Of a stretch of 64,000 nucleotides of DNA, positions 61,594 to 64,000 are shown in pieces. This DNA is from an uncultured Clostridia bacterium (GTDB lineage: Bacteria; Bacillota; Clostridia; Oscillospirales; Ruminococcaceae): positions 1 to 64,000 of the forward strand of contig CANQUJ010000012.1 in assembly GCA_947627005.1 (NCBI GenBank), in the 5' to 3' direction. The notes beneath the pieces are model-generated. The model saw only the letters and a program-made list of their open reading frames with translations. It was not told where the DNA came from and did no database searches. A program made the translations under genes and the position numbers. Numbering within the stretch: the first letter of the stretch is position 1; each line of letters begins with the position of its first letter.

Positions 61594-61911
61594 ATGGGGA
61601 TTTTCGGAAAGAAGGACAAATACGCGCTTTCCCGCAAGGAGCTTGAGCGCTTTAACGGCAAGTCGATAATCTACGCCGTCGAGCGGATCGACGGACAGGA
61701 AAAGGTCCTCGGCAAAGAGGGCGGAATCATCGTTTTGGACGACGTCATCGTCGTTATGTGCGAGGCGCACGAGGTCTTTCGCTGCAAAATAAAGGGCGCG
61801 ACCGTCGCCGAGCTTCTTTCCGGCAACGGCGTTGAAATCTCGGGCTTTGACGCCTATACCGGCGAGAAGAGGTATGTCGTGGCGCATTATTCTTATTACA
61901 GGAAGGTGTAG
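61594..61911 (+). CDS. Small conserved protein of unknown function
   Basis: This 105-residue soluble protein begins MGIFGKKDKYALSRKELERFNGK and continues with beta-rich LGKEGGIIVLDDVIVVMCEAHEVFRCKIKGATVAELLSGNGVEI. I do not recognise a family; its compact alpha-beta form could be an OB- or roadblock-like fold. It stands nine bases behind the nudix gene with AGGAGGGCCCC as ribosome binding site, so it is part of the maf-nudix operon. The clover-leaf palindrome lies after its stop. Confidence 0.75.
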   Translation: MGIFGKKDKYALSRKELERFNGKSIIYAVERIDGQEKVLGKEGGIIVLDDVIVVMCEAHEVFRCKIKGATVAELLSGNGVEISGFDAYTGEKRYVVAHYSYYRKV

Positions 61912-61981
61912 CCGGAGAGCGGAAGGCAGAAGTCGGAGAGCGGAGCGCTCGACCGAAACGTTGAGCGCAGCTAAGGCTTGG

Positions 61982-62067
61982 GGCGAAGCCCCCGCCGGCC
62001 CCGAAGGGGCCGGCGCGCCCGCGCCCCGCGGGGCGCGGGCGGCGCGCGAAGCGCGCGGGGCTTCGCC
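61982..62067. repeat. Clover-leaf palindrome upstream of fumC
   Basis: An 11-bp outer stem, GGCGAAGCCCC (61982-61992) with GGGGCTTCGCC (62057-62067), encloses three hairpins that nearly touch: 61994-62014, 62017-62040 and 62042-62056. All stems are perfect GC-rich pairs. The purine-rich lead (about 61912-61950) has repeated CGGAGAGCGGA. No ORF is plausible in these 210 bp. Confidence 0.85.
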
Positions 62068-62121
62068 TGCGCGAACGCACGATTTTCGGCAAAGTAAAAA
62101 ATACAAAGCGAGGTATAAAAT

Positions 62122-63495
62122 ATGGACAACTACCGCATCGAACACGATTCAATGGGCGAGGTGAAAGTCCCCGCAGAGCGGCTTTGGGGCGCGCAGACAC
62201 AGCGCAGCTTTGAAAACTTTAAGATCGGGGTTGAAAAAATGCCGCCCGAGCTTATCCGCGCGTTCGCGATTCTGAAAAAATCCTGCGCCGAGGCCAACCG
62301 CGAGCTTCTGCCCGAAAAAATGACCGAAGAAAAGCTTTCGGCGATATCCGCCGCCTGCGACGAGATAATCGCGGGCAAGCTGCCGAACGAGTTCCCCCTC
62401 GCGATATGGCAGACCGGCTCGGGCACCCAGACCAACATGAATTTAAACGAGGTCATCGCGAACAGGGGCAACCGAATCGCCGGCAAAAAGCTTTTGCACC
62501 CGAACGACGACGTGAATATGTCGCAGTCTTCAAACGACACCTTCCCCGCGGCGATTCATATCGCGGCGATCTGCGAGACGAAAAGGACGCTTTTGCCCGC
62601 GCTTTCGGGGCTGATCGACGAATTTTCCCGCCTCGAAAAGGAAAACGAGGGGATCTTGAAGTGCGGCAGGACCCACCTTCAAGATGCCGTGCCGATACGA
62701 TTTTCGCAGGAAATAAGCGGCTGGAAAGCGCTTTTAGACCGCTCCCGCGAGCAGATCATTCTCTCGTTTGAAACGCTTTCAAACCTCTCTTTAGGGGGGA
62801 CGGCGGTCGGAACCGGCCTTAACGCGCCGAAGGGGTTCGACAGGCTCGTCGCCGAAAAAATTTCGACTGCGACGAATCACCCCTTTAAAACCGACCCGAA
62901 CAAGTTCCACAGCCTAAGCTCGCAGGACGAGGCGGTCTTCGCGCACGGGGCGCTTAAAGCCCTTGCGGCCGACCTTATGAAGATAGCTAACGATATCCGC
63001 TGGCTGGCCTCTGGCCCGAGGACCGGCCTCGGCGAGATAACCATTCCCGCGAACGAACCCGGCAGCTCGATAATGCCGGGAAAGGTTAACCCGACCCAGT
63101 GCGAAGCGGTCACTATGGTCGCGGCGCAGGTTATGGGCAACGACGCGACCGTCGGCTTTGCGGCCTCGCAGGGGAATTTTCAGCTGAACGTCTTCCTGCC
63201 GGTCATCGCTTACAATTATTTACAGTCGGTTCGCCTTTTGGGCGACGTCGTCGAAAGCTTCCGCAAAAACTGCGTTTCGGGGATAAAGCCGAACGTCGAA
63301 AAGATGACCGAAAACGTAAACAAGTCGCTGATGCTCGCGGCGGCGCTGAACCCGTCTATCGGCTACGAAAACGCCGCGAAGACCGTCAAACGCGCCTTTG
63401 AAAAGAATATCACCCTTAAAGAAGCTGCCGTCGAGCTCAGGTTTTTGAGCGAAGAGGAGTTCGACAGGGTGTTCAGGCCGGAGGAAATGACCTGA
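62122..63495 (+). CDS. fumC: Class II fumarate hydratase
   Basis: This 457-residue tetrameric enzyme interconverts fumarate and malate. It has KVPAERLWGAQTQRSFENF at the start, WQTGSGTQTNMNLNEVIANR, HPNDDVNMSQSSND, GRTHLQDAVPI and the signature GSSIMPGKVNPTQCE. Length is standard for FumC. A malic enzyme gene begins 150 bp downstream, so the pair can turn fumarate into pyruvate. The gene lies between two palindromic repeats. The ribosome binding site is AGCGAGG, and no strong promoter is seen. Confidence 0.96.
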   Translation: MDNYRIEHDSMGEVKVPAERLWGAQTQRSFENFKIGVEKMPPELIRAFAILKKSCAEANRELLPEKMTEEKLSAISAACDEIIAGKLPNEFPLAIWQTGSGTQTNMNLNEVIANRGNRIAGKKLLHPNDDVNMSQSSNDTFPAAIHIAAICETKRTLLPALSGLIDEFSRLEKENEGILKCGRTHLQDAVPIRFSQEISGWKALLDRSREQIILSFETLSNLSLGGTAVGTGLNAPKGFDRLVAEKISTATNHPFKTDPNKFHSLSSQDEAVFAHGALKALAADLMKIANDIRWLASGPRTGLGEITIPANEPGSSIMPGKVNPTQCEAVTMVAAQVMGNDATVGFAASQGNFQLNVFLPVIAYNYLQSVRLLGDVVESFRKNCVSGIKPNVEKMTENVNKSLMLAAALNPSIGYENAAKTVKRAFEKNITLKEAAVELRFLSEEEFDRVFRPEEMT

Positions 63496-63557
63496 TAGAG
63501 GATAGAAGACAGAGGTCGGAAGCCGGAATTTTGTTTCAAGCCGAAACATGGCGGTTC

Positions 63558-63591
63558 GGCGAAGCCCACGGCGGGCGGGCGGGGCTTCGCC
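63558..63591. repeat. Reduced copy of the clover-leaf palindrome
   Basis: GGCGAAGCCC (63558-63567) pairs with GGGCTTCGCC (63582-63591), the same outer stem as at 61982-62067. The core is a short GC-rich stretch without the three hairpins. A purine-rich AGAAGACAGAGGTCGGAAG lead stands before it, similar to that before the first copy. Confidence 0.75.
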
Positions 63592-63644
63592 CCCGCAGTC
63601 TGCGAAAATTCAAACCCGCAACATTAACATAAAGGAGTATAAAT

Positions 63645-64000
63645 ATGACGATCAACGAAGAATCGCTTCAAAAGCATTACGAATGGAAGGGCAAGATCGA
63701 GGTGGTGCCGAGGTGCAAGATCGAGGACTGGCACGACCTCTCGGTGGCGTATACCCCGGGGGTTGCCGAGCCTTGTCTCGAGATTCAAAAAGACTACGCG
63801 AAGTCCTTCGAGCTCACTCGGCGTGGCAACCTTATCGCGGTAGTGACCGACGGCACGGCGGTCCTCGGGCTTGGGGATATCGGCCCCGAGGCGGGTATGC
63901 CGGTTATGGAGGGCAAGTGCGCCCTCTTTAAAACCTTCGCCGACGTCGACGCTTTCCCGATATGCGTCCGCTCGAAAGACGTCGACGAGATAGTCAGAAC
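63645..64000 (+). CDS. NAD-type malic enzyme, N-terminal part
   Basis: The first 118 codons of a malic enzyme run off the window edge. The reading starts [17 protein letters not shown] and shows the family hallmarks [46 protein letters not shown] and FADVDAFPI. The enzyme decarboxylates malate to pyruvate with NAD(P)+. AAAGGAGTATAAAT precedes ATG 63645. It stands behind fumC, so both probably serve the same fumarate/malate branch. Because it is truncated, cofactor type and C-terminal domains cannot be seen. Confidence 0.93.
   Translation, partial: MTINEESLQKHYEWKGKIEVVPRCKIEDWHDLSVAYTPGVAEPCLEIQKDYAKSFELTRRGNLIAVVTDGTAVLGLGDIGPEAGMPVMEGKCALFKTFADVDAFPICVRSKDVDEIVR

Noticed and set aside
61754-62200. 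ORFs over the clover-leaf palindrome
   Set aside because: Low-complexity Arg/Ala/Gly readings imposed by GC-rich palindromes, not coding.

Overview
The window looks like a chromosomal stretch of an uncultured or poorly characterised anaerobic gut Clostridia, probably Oscillospiraceae/Ruminococcaceae-like. This is inferred from a Firmicutes-type rimP-nusA-rnpM-ylxQ-infB-rbfA order, the short eukaryote/archaea-like ProRS, AdhE, a GH94 cellobiose phosphorylase with two GH5 enzymes, strong GGAGG ribosome binding sites and a single dominant promoter type (TTGACA, about 17 bp, often TGnTATAAT). No rRNA, tRNA, CRISPR array, transposase or prophage was seen. The left edge (1-290) looks like the end of a repeated or mobile element abutting a gene remnant.

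Layout. 1-6.4 kb: repeat edge, a fused membrane/spermidine-synthase-like protein, a MATE exporter, a small membrane protein, proS, then a compact locus with a 32-residue hydrophobic peptide and a convergent antisense promoter that resembles a type I toxin-antitoxin module. 6.4-13.3 kb: a phosphodiesterase, adhE, a small kinase-fold protein, a DAHP-synthase-like protein that has lost most metal ligands, pheA, and bioY. 13.3-16.3 kb: DUF378 protein and cellobiose phosphorylase. 16.3-30.8 kb (minus strand): one long likely operon running rimP-nusA-rnpM-ylxQ-infB-rbfA-nrnA-truB-ribF-gltX and into a Gld-type ABC exporter with a DUF4340 protein and a 90-residue protein. 31.0-32.4 kb: glycyl-tRNA synthetase.

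32.6-39.1 kb: a secreted Cys-rich protein with codon use unlike its neighbours, serC-serA, a flavodoxin and citrate synthase. 39.2-44.5 kb: lipoprotein, response regulator, histidine kinase, DUF1385 protein and prmC. 44.6-51.2 kb: recA-recX-rimO-pgsA-DUF3267, then two GH5 glycosidases, one a lipoprotein and one cytosolic. 51.2-54.4 kb (minus): GNAT, metallo-hydrolase-rlmH, and murA with a 33-codon ORF behind it. 54.4-64.0 kb: a sugar kinase, a beta-lactamase-fold hydrolase, a CmpB-type membrane protein, an ArsP_2-type permease, maf-nudix-small protein, fumC and the start of a malic enzyme. This last part carries three kinds of non-coding palindromic repeats.

The genes together suggest a saccharolytic fermenter. 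Beta-glucan would be cut outside by the GH5 lipoprotein and inside by the second GH5 and GH94. Ethanol would be made by AdhE, with partial TCA-type carbon flow through citrate synthase, fumarase and malic enzyme. The points most worth a second look are the type I toxin-antitoxin-like locus at 5434-5810, the ligand-poor DAHP synthase paralogue, the clover-leaf palindromes flanking fumC, and the hairpin and repeat arrays at 54.6 and 58.6-59.4 kb.
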